The notes under the pieces: generated by a model
Told to the model about the DNA's origin: nothing
What the model saw: only the letters and a program-made list of their open reading frames with translations
Database searches by the model: none
Translations under genes and position numbers: made by a program
Shown here: positions 1 through 8,824 of the stretch, piece after piece
How the letters are laid out: every line of letters starts with the position of its first letter
How positions within the stretch are numbered: position 1 is the first letter of the stretch
Source: Palsa-1033 sp963735455
Lineage (GTDB): Bacteria; Chloroflexota; Limnocylindria; Limnocylindrales; CSP1-4
Length of the DNA stretch: 64,000 nucleotides
NCBI GenBank assembly: GCA_963735455.1
Contig: CAVTKZ010000002.1
Coordinates: 62,001-126,000 of the forward strand
Direction of reading: 5' to 3'

Positions 1-12
1 GAGCTGGACTGG

Positions 13-276
13 TCAGCCGCCGGCGACGGCCGGCAGGATGTGGACCGTGCTCTGGGGCCGGAGCGCCGTGCTCATCTCGGCCGGCAGGCCATCGACGTAG
101 ACGTTGATGAACTCACGGAGCACGCCGCCGCGCTGACACAGCCGGTCTCGGACACCGGGCCAGCGCCGGTCGAGCCCGTCGATCAGCTGGGCGACGGTCG
201 CGCCCTCGGCCTCGACCCGCCGCTCGGCACCGGGGAACAGGACGACCAGCGAGCGGGGCAGGACGACGACGGCCAT
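13..276 (-). CDS. ThiS/MoaD-like ubiquitin-fold protein
   Basis: An 87-residue protein with the size and ending of the ThiS/MoaD family: a beta-grasp sulfur carrier whose C-terminal Gly-Gly is adenylated and thiocarboxylated. The protein ends in PAVAGG, and the segment before it (INVYVDG ... STVHILPAV) matches the last strands of the fold. It starts 16 nt after the stop of the BNR-repeat gene on the same strand, so the two look co-transcribed. No E1-like ThiF/MoeB or MoaE partner is visible here, so whether it serves molybdopterin, thiamine or another sulfur pathway cannot be told. Family call is firm, the specific role is open. Confidence 0.8.
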   Translation of the reverse strand: MAVVVLPRSLVVLFPGAERRVEAEGATVAQLIDGLDRRWPGVRDRLCQRGGVLREFINVYVDGLPAEMSTALRPQSTVHILPAVAGG

Positions 277-292
277 GGCGGGCGGCGCCCCG

Positions 293-1381
293 TCAGGCGT
301 CGACGAGGGCCGTCTCGACCGAGGTGATCGGCGGCAGGAGATCCGCCATCCGGCGCCACGAGCCGCCTTCGTCGGCACTCGCGAAGAGCTGGCCCGTGCT
401 CGTCCCGAAGTACAGGCCGAACGGGGCCAGGTCGTCGCGGGCCATCGATTCGCGGAGGACGCCGACGAACGCGTCGCTGCTCGGCAGGCCCTCCCGGAGC
501 GACGACCAGTGGGCGCCCTGGTCGGTGGTCCGCCAGACGGCCAGCTTTGCCTCGGGCACGTAGCGGCCCCGATCGTCGCCGTTGAGCGGGATCGTGAACA
601 CGGTATTCGGGTCGCTGGGATGGGCCACGATCGGGAACCCGAACGTCGAGGGCAGCCCCTCGTCGAGGCAGACCCACGTCCGGCCGGCGTCATCGCTGCG
701 GTACGTGCCGCAGTGATTCTGCTGGTAGAGCCGCTCGGGTTGGCCCGCCGCGGGAACCATCTTGTGGACGCACTGGCCGGTCTCCGGGTAGGGGTCAGGC
801 AGGCCATCGACGCGGACGCCGCGGTTGCGCGCCTCCCAGGTCGCCCCGCCGTCCTCGGTCGCGAAGCAGCCGACGGCCGAGATCGCGACCCACATCTTGT
901 CGGGGTCGGTCGGGTGGGCGAAGACGGTGTGGCAGATCAGGCCGCCGTTCCCGGGTTGCCAGCTCGGCCGGCTGGGATGGTTGGTCAGGCCCTCGACATG
1001 GGCCCAGGTCGCTCCGCGGTCGAGCGACATGAACAGGCCGGCCGGCTCGACGCCGGCATACAGGGCATCGCCGACCGGTTCCACGTGCCAGACCGAGCGC
1101 ATCGCCGGACCGTCGTCGCCGTAGGTCATGCCCTGGCTCGAATGGGTCCAGCTCGCTCCCAGGTCGTCGCTCCGCCAGACCGCCGCGCCGTACCACGGGC
1201 TCCCCCCGCCGGCATACAGGGCACCGGTCGCCGGGTCGTGGCGGAAATGGTTGATCGGCCAGCCTTCGCACAGCGGACCGCTCAGGCGCCAGCCGTCCGA
1301 GCTGCCCCGGCCGGCCGGATCGCCGGCCAGGATGAAGGCGCCCTTGCGGGTGCCGATCAGGACGAGGAGCTGCTTGGACAT
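293..1381 (-). CDS. BNR/sialidase-type beta-propeller protein (WD40/YCF48-like)
   Basis: A 362-residue protein made of repeated bladed units carrying the Asp-box pattern, for example SDDLGASW, SLDRGATW, TEDGGATW, SDDAGRTW and SADEGGSW. These mark BNR/exo-alpha-sialidase-like propellers. There is no signal peptide, so it is probably cytoplasmic and not a secreted sialidase. An ATG at 1396 also exists, but the ATG at 1381 is preferred because a GGAGG ribosome site lies 8 nt before it. It pairs with the downstream ThiS/MoaD-like gene. I recall this pairing from other high-G+C bacteria, but its function is unknown to me. Enzyme activity is not supported by any catalytic signature I can point to. 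Confidence 0.8.
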   Translation of the reverse strand: MSKQLLVLIGTRKGAFILAGDPAGRGSSDGWRLSGPLCEGWPINHFRHDPATGALYAGGGSPWYGAAVWRSDDLGASWTHSSQGMTYGDDGPAMRSVWHVEPVGDALYAGVEPAGLFMSLDRGATWAHVEGLTNHPSRPSWQPGNGGLICHTVFAHPTDPDKMWVAISAVGCFATEDGGATWEARNRGVRVDGLPDPYPETGQCVHKMVPAAGQPERLYQQNHCGTYRSDDAGRTWVCLDEGLPSTFGFPIVAHPSDPNTVFTIPLNGDDRGRYVPEAKLAVWRTTDQGAHWSSLREGLPSSDAFVGVLRESMARDDLAPFGLYFGTSTGQLFASADEGGSWRRMADLLPPITSVETALVDA

Positions 1382-1394
1382 GGCCCTGGCCTCC

Positions 1395-1424
1395 ATCTTA
1401 CGATCAGGTCGAGGGTACTCGACC
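1395..1424 (-). promoter_or_regulatory. Putative promoter with overlapping 18-bp palindrome upstream of the BNR gene
   Basis: On the minus strand a TAAGAT -10-like box (1400-1395) lies before the BNR gene. Just upstream, 1407-1424 is a perfect inverted repeat GGTCGAG-GGTA-CTCGACC. Its position over the spacer/-35 region is what a repressor operator would occupy. No regulator for it is visible in the window. Confidence 0.4.
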
Positions 1425-1807
1425 GCCCCATTCGCGACATGCCTCGGATCGCTCCGCCGTCGTCATCGCTCGGCCCGCCCGCCCTGCGCCCGGAGGTGTA
1501 CTGAGTGCATAAACGGGCGATTTCGCCCCGTCGGGGCTCGACCTCGCAACGATTTCATCCCGGGCCATGCTCACGCCGGGATGGAATTGAGCCAGCCGAC
1601 GGCCAATGTGCCGCTCCAAGGCGCCGAAACGGGCGTTTTGCTGCACGGAGTACATGCGAAGGGCCGCGAGCCGCGGCGGCCCCGCCCCGAACGCGGACGC
1701 GACAGGTTCCGCGACACTCGGCCGTAACCTTGCCGACAGAGTCGCCGGCGAGACTCGGGGCGAGACCGCGATCGACGCGGCCACGGCCACCAACCGATCG
1801 GAGTGAC
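1425..1807. other. Gene-free interval
   Basis: About 380 bases between divergent genes. I see no convincing coding frame. Short self-complementary stretches occur around 1514-1536 (GGGCGA/TCGCCC, then CCCC/GGGG), and a GGAG ribosome site at 1799-1802 belongs to the next gene. The promoter of the 1808 gene should lie here but I cannot pin it. Confidence 0.5.
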
Positions 1808-3394
1808 GTGAACCTGGTCTGGCGACACCGTTCGCTGTTCGTGCTCCTCGGGTTGGGCCTCGCCCTCCGGCTGGTGCTGGCGCTGGTCGTGTTCCCGGGC
1901 CAGGGGCTGTCGAGCGACCTGGGCTTCTTCGAGGGCTGGGCCACGACCCTGGCCAAGGTTGGCCCCGGCGCCTTCTACGCCACGGCCAGCTCAGCCAACT
2001 ACCCGCCCGGCTACATGTACGTGCTGTGGCTGGTCGGCGTGATCGGCAGCGCGTTCGGCAGCTCGGCCGAGCACGCCACGCTGCTCCTGCTCAAGGTCCC
2101 GGCGATCCTCGCCGACATCGCCCTCGCCGCGATCCTGTACGCGGCGGCACGACACTGGTTCGGCGTTCGCGCCGGTCTCCTTGCGGCGGCGATCTACCTG
2201 TTCATCCCGGTCACCTGGTACGACTCGTCGCTCTGGGGCCAGGTCGACGCCGTCGGGACCCTGCTCATGGTCGCCGCCCTGGTCCTGCTGGTCGAGGGCT
2301 GCAGCGAGCCCGCTGCGGCCCTGGCCGCGTTCAGCCTGCTGGTCAAGCCCCAGGACGCGATCATCCTGGTGGTCGTCATTCCCGTCCTCGTCCGGCGCCA
2401 CCTCCTGCGCCGCGGCTCAGGGCCGGTGCCGCTCCTGGGCGCTCGCCTGACCAAGCTCAACAACGGCCTTGGCGGCCTGCTGACCGAGCAGGGGCCCATC
2501 CGCCTGGCGACCTCGGCAGCCGCTGCGGCCCTGGCCGGAATCCTGCCCCTGATCCCGTTCGACATCGGCCGCTATGCGCCCGCGTCCCTGGCCGACGTGC
2601 CGGTGATCAGCCACGTCGCCGGGCTGATCGGCCTGTTCGTCTCGGACGGCGGCCAGTTCAGCTACCTGACGGCCAACGCCTACAACGCCTGGGCGCTGGT
2701 CGGCGACCACTCCCTGGCCAGCATCATCGGTGGCTCGGGCGGGACCTGGACGGCCGATTCGCTGCTCATCGTGGGCGGCCTCCAGGCCGTCACGCTCGGC
2801 GCGCTGCTGCTCGCCGGCGCCGGCCTGTTCGTCGCGATCGGCCTCCTGGTCCGCGCCGACCGGCTGGCGATCATCCTCGGGTTCACCCTCGTGGCCGTCG
2901 CCTTCTACGTGCTGCCGACCCGGGTCCACGAGCGCTACCTGCTCCCGGCCTTCGGGTCCGGCGCCCTGCTCGCCGCAATGGCGGCACGCTGGGCGTGGGG
3001 CTACCTCGGCCTCGGCCTCTTGAACACGATCAACCTGCATGCCGTCCTGGCCGGCGGCCTGAGCGTCGCAAGCGGCGGGTTCGGGACCGTCGGCGGTGGT
3101 GGCTTCGGCGGCGGAACGGGCGGCGGAGTCGTCGGCGGAATCGGCGGCGGCGGAGGGGGCCCGGCCGGCGGCTTCGGCGGGGGCTTCGGCGGCGGAGGCC
3201 CCGGCTCGGGTGGTGCGAGCTCGATCTCGTTGCCGTTCGCCGACCTGGCCCGGAGCGAGCCGGTCGTCATCGCCGTCGCCCTCGGCCAGACCTTGGTCTT
3301 CGTTGGCCTGCTGGCCGCCTGGGCGATCGTGGTCCTGGGGCCACTGGTCGATCACCGATTGGGCCGGACGAGCCGGGCGCCGATCGGCGCCTAA
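1808..3394 (+). CDS. Polytopic membrane glycosyltransferase (DUF2029/GT39-like)
   Basis: A 528-residue integral membrane protein starting at GTG with GGAG 5 nt upstream. The first ~30 residues are a transmembrane helix. The following luminal loop has SDLGFFEGWATTLAKVG and NYPPGYMYVLWLVG, the acidic loop and Pro-Tyr pattern of lipid-phosphate-sugar-dependent mannosyl/glucosyltransferases, and a further ~9 hydrophobic helices follow. Residues ~418-470 are a Gly-rich spacer (VGGGGFGGG, GGFGGGFGGG) between the last helices. Acceptor and sugar cannot be predicted. It heads a stretch of plus-strand genes but is functionally unrelated to the redox module after it. Confidence 0.75.
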   Translation: MNLVWRHRSLFVLLGLGLALRLVLALVVFPGQGLSSDLGFFEGWATTLAKVGPGAFYATASSANYPPGYMYVLWLVGVIGSAFGSSAEHATLLLLKVPAILADIALAAILYAAARHWFGVRAGLLAAAIYLFIPVTWYDSSLWGQVDAVGTLLMVAALVLLVEGCSEPAAALAAFSLLVKPQDAIILVVVIPVLVRRHLLRRGSGPVPLLGARLTKLNNGLGGLLTEQGPIRLATSAAAAALAGILPLIPFDIGRYAPASLADVPVISHVAGLIGLFVSDGGQFSYLTANAYNAWALVGDHSLASIIGGSGGTWTADSLLIVGGLQAVTLGALLLAGAGLFVAIGLLVRADRLAIILGFTLVAVAFYVLPTRVHERYLLPAFGSGALLAAMAARWAWGYLGLGLLNTINLHAVLAGGLSVASGGFGTVGGGGFGGGTGGGVVGGIGGGGGGPAGGFGGGFGGGGPGSGGASSISLPFADLARSEPVVIAVALGQTLVFVGLLAAWAIVVLGPLVDHRLGRTSRAPIGA

Positions 3395-3449
3395 CCGCCC
3401 CGCGACCGTCGTAATCCGGACGAAAGGTCGGCTGCCCGAAACTCGGACC

Positions 3450-3779
3450 ATGAACGCCGCCCGTCGCACCAGTCCCGCCGACCGGAACCGCGCCGTGGCC
3501 CGGCTCCGTGCGCTGACAATCGGGACGGCGATCGCGGGCGTGACCGCGGTGGGCGCCTTCGGAACGCTGGCTGCGGCGTCGTACTCCGGCCATCTCAGGG
3601 GCACGACGGCCGATGTCGAGACGTCGACAACGAGCGGGTCTTCGAGCAGCAGCAGCTCGAGCGGCACATCGAGCTCGGCGACGACCCAGAGCGCGACGCC
3701 GACCCCGACGATCCAGCCGGCCACGACGACGGTCACCACGACGACCGGCGGAGGCCAGGTCTCGAGCGGAGGGTCATAG
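3450..3779 (+). CDS. Small membrane-anchored Ser/Thr-rich exported protein ending in SSGGS
   Basis: A 109-residue protein: a basic N-terminus, one hydrophobic helix (residues ~24-45), then an extracytoplasmic tail composed almost only of Ser, Thr, Pro and Gly, ending VSSGGS. The tail has no folded domain and no cysteines. It lies directly before apbE and the ferric-reductase-like gene. ApbE attaches FMN to Ser/Thr in S-G-A-T/S-type motifs, and the C-terminal S-G-G-S resembles a degenerate version, so this may be a flavin-carrying tether. That function is my inference; the sequence alone shows only a tail-anchored exported peptide. Confidence 0.65.
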   Translation: MNAARRTSPADRNRAVARLRALTIGTAIAGVTAVGAFGTLAAASYSGHLRGTTADVETSTTSGSSSSSSSSGTSSSATTQSATPTPTIQPATTTVTTTTGGGQVSSGGS

Positions 3780-3832
3780 CCATCCTCGCGACGACCGCAT
3801 GGCGCGCGCTGGGCACGAGCGTCCACCTGCTG

Positions 3833-4711
3833 GTGGATGGCGGGGAGCTCGAGCCCGCCCGTTTGGCGGTCGAGACCCTCCTCGGCGAGGTCGATCGGGC
3901 CTACAGCCGATTCCGGCCCGACAGCGAGCTCAGCCTGGCCAATGCCCGCGGCGGGCGCGAGGGCCCGGTCTCGAACCTCTTCGCCGACGCCCTCGCGGCC
4001 GCGCTCGTGGCGGCTCGGCAGACGGACGGCCTCGTCGACCCGACGGTCGGCCGCGCGATGCGGGTAATCGGCTACGACGACGACTTCAGCCGGATCGCCG
4101 GCCGCAGCGGACCGCCGATCGTGCGCTTCGAGGCCGTCCCGGGTTGGCAGGTAGTTCGCTTCGACCGGGAGGCCCGGCGGCTGCAGCTGCCGCGCGGCGT
4201 GGAGCTCGACCTCGGTTCAAGCGGCAAGGCCCTCGCTGCCGACCTGGCGGCCGGCGCAGCGCTCCGAGCCGCCGGTACCGGCGGCGTGCTGGTCAGCCTC
4301 GGCGGCGACATCGCGATGGCCGGCCAAGTGCCATCCGGTGGCTGGCGGATCCTGGTTGCCGAGGATTTATCGGCGCCGCCGGATGGGCCCGGTGAAGTGA
4401 TCGCTCTCCACGGCGGCGCGATCGCCACCTCGAGCAGGACCGTCCGGCGTTGGGTCCAGGGTGGCACCGAGGTCCATCACATTCTCGATCCACGGACCGG
4501 CCGCCCCGCCGAAGGCCCGTGGCGGACCGTTTCGGTCGTCGCGGCGACCTGCCTCGACGCCAACGCCGCAGCCACCGCGGCAATCCTCCTTGGGTCGAGA
4601 GCCGAACCCTGGCTGTCGGGCCTTGGCCTCGCCGCGCGACTGGTCGCGGCGGCGGGCGAAACCCGGTACGTCGGGACTTGGCCGCTGCCGGTCGCGGCCG
4701 CGACCCCGTAA
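3833..4711 (+). CDS. apbE: FAD:protein FMN transferase (ApbE family)
   Basis: ApbE moves FMN from FAD onto Ser/Thr of extracytoplasmic redox proteins. The family core is present: ELDLGSSGKALAADLAAG (the DLG..AKG-type motif), VLVSLGGDIAMAG, TSSRTVRRWVQGG and HHILDPRTGRPA. The only usual start codon in frame is GTG at 3833. In-frame sequence upstream (from about 3776) encodes WRALGTSVHLLVDGG, which belongs to the family's N-terminus, so the true start lies upstream, probably at a rare start codon after GGAGG at 3768-3772, or an indel hides it. No signal peptide or lipobox is seen. It sits between the small SSGGS-ending protein and a ferric-reductase-like gene. Confidence 0.88.
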   Translation: MDGGELEPARLAVETLLGEVDRAYSRFRPDSELSLANARGGREGPVSNLFADALAAALVAARQTDGLVDPTVGRAMRVIGYDDDFSRIAGRSGPPIVRFEAVPGWQVVRFDREARRLQLPRGVELDLGSSGKALAADLAAGAALRAAGTGGVLVSLGGDIAMAGQVPSGGWRILVAEDLSAPPDGPGEVIALHGGAIATSSRTVRRWVQGGTEVHHILDPRTGRPAEGPWRTVSVVAATCLDANAAATAAILLGSRAEPWLSGLGLAARLVAAAGETRYVGTWPLPVAAATP

Positions 4712-4784
4712 CGATTTCGACAGCCATCCGGGCTCACCATCCGGGCGCGAACCGTCGACGGATGGCATGGGAGGCACGACCAAG

Positions 4785-5398
4785 ATGAGCGATCAGATCC
4801 TGTGGTTCGCCACGCGCGGTGCGGGCGTCGTCTCGCTGCTGCTGTTCACCGCGGTCGCGATCCTGGGCATCCTGGCGGTGATGCGCTGGCAGTCGCCGGC
4901 CTGGCCGCGCTTCCTGAGCGTCGGCCTGCATCGCAACCTCGCCCTGCTCTCGGTCGCCTTCCTGTTGGCCCACATCGTCACCGCGATCGTCGACCCCTTC
5001 ACCTCGCTCGGGCCTCCTCGCGGCGGCGATCCCATTCGCCTCCTCGTACCGGCCGTTCGGCGTCGGCCTTGGCGTGATCGCGGTCGACCTCTTCCTCGCG
5101 CTCGTCGTCACCAGCCTGCTCCGTGATCGGATCGGGCAACGTGCCTGGCGGGCCGTCCACTGGCTCGCCTATGCGTCCTGGCCGCTCGCCCTCGTCCATG
5201 GGGTCGAGGCCGGCAGCGACGCGTTCGACGCCCTGGCTGATCGGCCTCGAGCTTGGCTGCGTCGCCGCGGTCCTCGCGGCCGTTGGCTGGCGGCTTGCCG
5301 GCGGGACGTTCCAACCGGAGCCGGCTGGCGGCGATCGTTGCCGGATCCGGCCTGCCGGCGGGCGCCACCCGGCGAGGCCGTTGAGGTGCCTGCCCTGA
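4785..5398 (+). CDS. Ferric-reductase-like transmembrane protein (frameshifted)
   Basis: A multi-helix membrane protein of the ferric reductase/YedZ-like class that moves electrons across the membrane through b-type heme. Helices begin at QILWFATRGAGVVSLLLF, and candidate heme-ligand histidines lie in VGLHRNLALLS, FLLAHIVTAIVDPF, AVHWLAYASW and ALVHGVEAG. The reading frame changes near 5010 (into GLLAAAIPFASSYRPFGVG) and again near 5235 (into IGLELGCVAAVLAAVGWRL), so at least two single-base errors break it. Its TGA overlaps the ATG of the NuoF-like gene. A cytoplasmic NuoF-like donor, a ferredoxin and ApbE next door suggest a transmembrane electron route. Confidence 0.75.
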
Positions 5399-6626
5399 TG
5401 CCCGCCAGCCGCCTGTTCGCCGGCCGGCCGATGGTCGCCGGCCCGGAACCGTTCGCCGAGCACACAGCGCGGCTCGGGCCGCTGCCCGACGGGCAGGCCG
5501 CCCAGGAGCTCATCCCCGCCCTCGAGTCGAGCGGCCTGCTCGGCCGTGGAGGCGCGGCCTTCCCGGTCGGTCGCAAGTGGCGCTCGGTCGCCGAGCGCTC
5601 CGATGGCCGGGCGGTCGTCCTGGCCAACGGGGCCGAGGGCGAACCGATGAGCGCCAAGGACCGGGCCGTGATGACCCTTCGTCCCCACGCCGTGATCGAC
5701 GGCGCCCTGCTTGCCGCCCGAGCCGTCGGGTGCCGACGAGGCGATCCTGTACGTCGGGACGGCCCACGCCGCCGCCCGTCGCTCGTTGGTGGCCGCGTGC
5801 GCCGAACGCGCCCTTTCGTTGCCATTCCGAATCGTCGATGCGCCCGAGCGCTATGTCGCGGGCGAGGAATCGGCGGCCGTCCACTTCGTCAACGAGCGCG
5901 ACGCCCGGCCCACGAACGTTCCCCCGCGGCCCTACGAACGCGGCGTCGGCGGCCGGCCGACGCTCGTCCAGAACGTCGAGAGCCTGGCCTATGCCGGGCT
6001 GATCGCCCGCTTCGGTCCGACTGGTATCGCTCGGCAAGCCAGGCTGGATCGGCCGGGCTTGGACTGGTCACCCTCGCCGGCCGTCGCTCACCCAGGGGCG
6101 CGCGAGGTCGAGCTCGGGACGCCGCTCGACCTGCTCATTGGCCCAAGCGGCGCCCGGCGCGAGACAACCCAGGCGGTCCTGATCGGCGGCTACTTCGGCC
6201 GCTGGGTCACGGCCCGGGATGCCTGGGACCTGTCGACTCGACCCGATTGCCATGCGCAGCGCCGGGCTCACCTTCGGCTGCGGCGTCGTCTCGATCCTGG
6301 GCACGGCCGACTGTGGCCTGGAGAGCACTGGCCGGATCCTGGGCTATCTCGCCGACCAGAGCGCAGCGCAGTGCGGGCCGTGCGTCTTCGGCCTGCGGGC
6401 GATCGCCGACACCGCCGGGCGGCTTGCCGGGCGGGCCGGCTCACCCGATGACCTGGATCGCCTCGAGCGCTGGGGTGGCCAGCTCGCCGGCCGCGGCGCG
6501 TGCCGCCATCCGGACGGGGCAGCGGGCCTCCTCCAAAGCTCGTTCGAGGTCTTCGGCGAAGAGTGGCAGCGCCACGCTCGCTCGCGGACCTGCAGCTTCG
6601 CCGGCCGGCCGGCGCGGGCCGCCTGA
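5398..6626 (+). CDS. NuoF-like iron-sulfur flavoprotein (frameshifted)
   Basis: Resembles the NADH-binding 51-kDa subunit family (NuoF/HoxF). N-terminal part: GLLGRGGAAFPVGRKW and LANGAEGEPMSAKDRAVM, counterparts of the nucleotide/FMN-binding loops. C-terminal part: AAQCGPCVFGLRAIAD and GRGACRHPDGA, which supply cluster cysteines. The signal runs through all three frames, with breaks near 5730, 6080 and 6230, so I treat it as one gene of about 400 residues. It overlaps both the upstream membrane gene and the ferredoxin gene (TGATG). In context it probably feeds electrons from a pyridine nucleotide or ferredoxin to the membrane protein; the donor is not shown by sequence. Confidence 0.75.
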
Positions 6627-6868
6627 TGACCGCCACGGACCAGCCCAGGCGCGCAGGCCTGGTTGCCGAGCTGCGCATCGACCGGATCGCCTGCGACGGC
6701 TATGGCCTGTGCGCGGAGCTGTTGCCCGAGCTGATCGAGCTCGACGACTGGGGTTACCCGATCGTGCGCAGCACTGCCGTCCCGAGCGAGCTGCTCGGCC
6801 TTGCCCGGCGGGCCGTCGAAGCCTGCCCGGTCCTTGCGCTCCGAGTACGCTCAGGGGCAGGAGGCTGA
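6626..6868 (+). CDS. 3Fe-4S type ferredoxin
   Basis: An 80-residue ferredoxin. It has CDGYGLC near residue 22, the typical PELIELDDWGYPIV segment, and a final EACPVLALRV. Three cysteines in a C-x5-C ... C-P arrangement fit a 3Fe-4S cluster of the kind that serves redox enzymes in high-G+C bacteria. The ATG at 6626 overlaps the stop of the NuoF-like gene, and an AGGAGG belonging to the next gene lies at its 3' end, so it is translationally coupled to the redox module. Partner is likely the NuoF-like protein (inference). Confidence 0.85.
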   Translation: MTATDQPRRAGLVAELRIDRIACDGYGLCAELLPELIELDDWGYPIVRSTAVPSELLGLARRAVEACPVLALRVRSGAGG

Positions 6869-6872
6869 CTCG

Positions 6873-7541
6873 ATGCGGGTGCTCGTGGCCGAAGACGATC
6901 CGGGGCTGCGCGAGGTGATCTCGCTGGGGCTGCGCGACGCCGGCTACCAGGTTGACGCCGTGGATCGCGGCGATGACGCCATCGACCAGTTCCGCTGGTA
7001 CGACTACGACGTCGCGATCATCGACTGGCGGATGCCCGGCGCCGAGGGGATCGATGTCGTGGCCTGGGCCCGCCGCAACGGCAAGCCGACGGCGCTCCTG
7101 ATGCTGACCGCCCGCGACGCGCCGGCCGACCGGATCCGCGGGCTCGACACGGGCGCCGACGACTACCTGGTCAAGCCGTTCGACTTCGGCGAGCTGCTCG
7201 CCCGGGTGCGCGCCCTCCAGCGCCGGCCGCGCGGCATCGACGGGCCGGTCATCGAGAAGGGTGGCGTCGCCCTCGACCCAGTCAGCCGGGCGGTCACCAG
7301 CGCCGGCCGGCCGCTCAATCTGACCGCCACCGAGTACCTGATCCTGGAGCTCCTGATGCGCCGCTCGCCGGCGGTCGTCGACCGCAAGGCGATCGCCGAG
7401 CACGCCTGGGCCGACGAGACCGACCCGCTCGGCTCGAACGCGATCGACGTCCAGCTCAGCCGGCTGCGGGCCAAGCTACCCAATGCCGGGATCCGGATCG
7501 TCACGGTCCGCGGCGCCGGTTATCGCCTGGACGAAGCATGA
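6873..7541 (+). CDS. OmpR/PhoB-family response regulator
   Basis: A 222-residue two-domain regulator. The receiver domain (1-115) has acidic EDD at 7-9, phosphoacceptor Asp51 in AIIDWRMPG, Thr in MLTARDA and Lys in YLVKPF. The C-terminal winged helix (about 125-220) ends IRIVTVRGAGYRLDEA, as in OmpR-type proteins. An AGGAGG site sits about 9 nt upstream. It overlaps the sensor kinase gene by ATGA. Being directly downstream of the ferredoxin, it may control this redox cluster. Confidence 0.93.
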   Translation: MRVLVAEDDPGLREVISLGLRDAGYQVDAVDRGDDAIDQFRWYDYDVAIIDWRMPGAEGIDVVAWARRNGKPTALLMLTARDAPADRIRGLDTGADDYLVKPFDFGELLARVRALQRRPRGIDGPVIEKGGVALDPVSRAVTSAGRPLNLTATEYLILELLMRRSPAVVDRKAIAEHAWADETDPLGSNAIDVQLSRLRAKLPNAGIRIVTVRGAGYRLDEA

Positions 7542-8789
7542 CCGCGGTCCGCCCCCAGGAGGTCCGGCGGCAGTCGATCCGGGTGGCGCTGACCGCCACC
7601 GCGATCGTCGCGATCGTCTATTTCGTCGTGGCGGTAGCCGTGGTGGCGATCGTCGGACGCAACCTGACCGCCCAGATCGATGCCTCGCTGAGCGACGCCC
7701 TGCACCGCTCGCTGAGCCAGCCGTTCCCCGGCGGTGGCGGTGGCGGAGGTGGTGACGGCGGCTACTTCGCCCCACCCGAATCGAACCGGGCCGGCGGCCT
7801 GCCGTTCCTGACCTGGACGGTGACCGCCAGCGGTACCGTCTTTGCCCCGCCCTCGAACCCGGCCCTGCCGGCCGCCTACGCGACCGTCACCACGACCCCA
7901 GACCGCGACGATCGACGGGATCGACATGCGGATTGCCGGGGCGCCGGCCGGCGACGACCACATCGTCGTGGCCCAGAACCTCGATAGCGTCAGCCAGGCC
8001 CAGTCGACCCTGATCCTGGCCGAGCTGCTGATCGGGCCGATCCTGCTCCTGATCGTGTTCGTCGGGGCGGTTGCCATCGGCCGCCGGGTGGCCGCCCCGA
8101 TCGAGCGCGCCAGCCGGCGCCAGCTCGAGTTCACGGCGGATGCCTCGCACGAGCTGCGCACCCCGCTGTCGGTCATCGAGGCGCACACCAGCCTGGCCCT
8201 GGCCCAGGACCGCTCGGAGGCGTGGTATCGCGATGCCTTCGGCCGGGTGGACCTCGAATCGAAGCGGATGCGGCGGCTGCTGGATGACCTCCTGTGGCTG
8301 GCCCGCTTCGACGCGACGAGCAGCCCGCCGAACGTCGAGCCAATCGACATCGGCGTGCTGGCGACCCAGACCGCGGACCGATTCGGGGTCGTCGCCGAGG
8401 CTCGCCACCTCCACCTCGACGTTCGGGTGCCGAGCGAGAGCCTGGTGATCAACGCCCCGCCGGAGTGGCTCGACCGGCTCCTTGGCGTGCTCCTCGACAA
8501 CGCCTGCAAGTACGCCCCGGATGGTGGCACGGTGACCGTCAGCGTCGTCCCCGAGAAGGCCCGGATCGGCCTCGTCGTGGACGACACCGGGCCGGGGATT
8601 CCCGAGGACGAGCGAGCCCGGATCTTCGACCGCTTCCACCGCGCCAGCGAAGAGGGCGGCGGCGCCGGCCTGGGGCTGGCGATCGCCGACGCGATCGTGC
8701 GTGCCACGAATGGCCGCTGGCGGGTCGAGACCGCGCCGGGCGGCGGGGCGCGGATGGCCGTCAGCTGGGAGCGTGCCTTCAGCGCGTAA
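7538..8789 (+). CDS. Sensor histidine kinase (one frameshift)
   Basis: Partner of the overlapping response regulator. An N-terminal membrane helix (residues ~20-45) is followed by an extracytoplasmic loop containing a run of eight glycines, a second helix (LLIGPILLLIVFVGAVAIG), the phosphoacceptor His in ADASHELRTPLSVIEAH, then N-box LLDNACKYAPDGG, DDTGPGIPEDE and GAGLGLAIADAIV. The frame changes near 7895 in a C-rich run (TVTTT / QTATIDGIDM), which I take as a one-base error. No HAMP-sized linker is obvious. Signal unknown. Confidence 0.88.
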
Positions 8790-8824
8790 CCGTTTCGAAA
8801 GAGACGGCGGCCCAATCTGCGGGC

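Noticed and set aside
1404..1793. A 129-codon minus-strand frame in the gap before the 1808 gene
   Set aside because: No ribosome site, no motif and Arg/Ala/Ser-rich composition typical of noncoding frames here.
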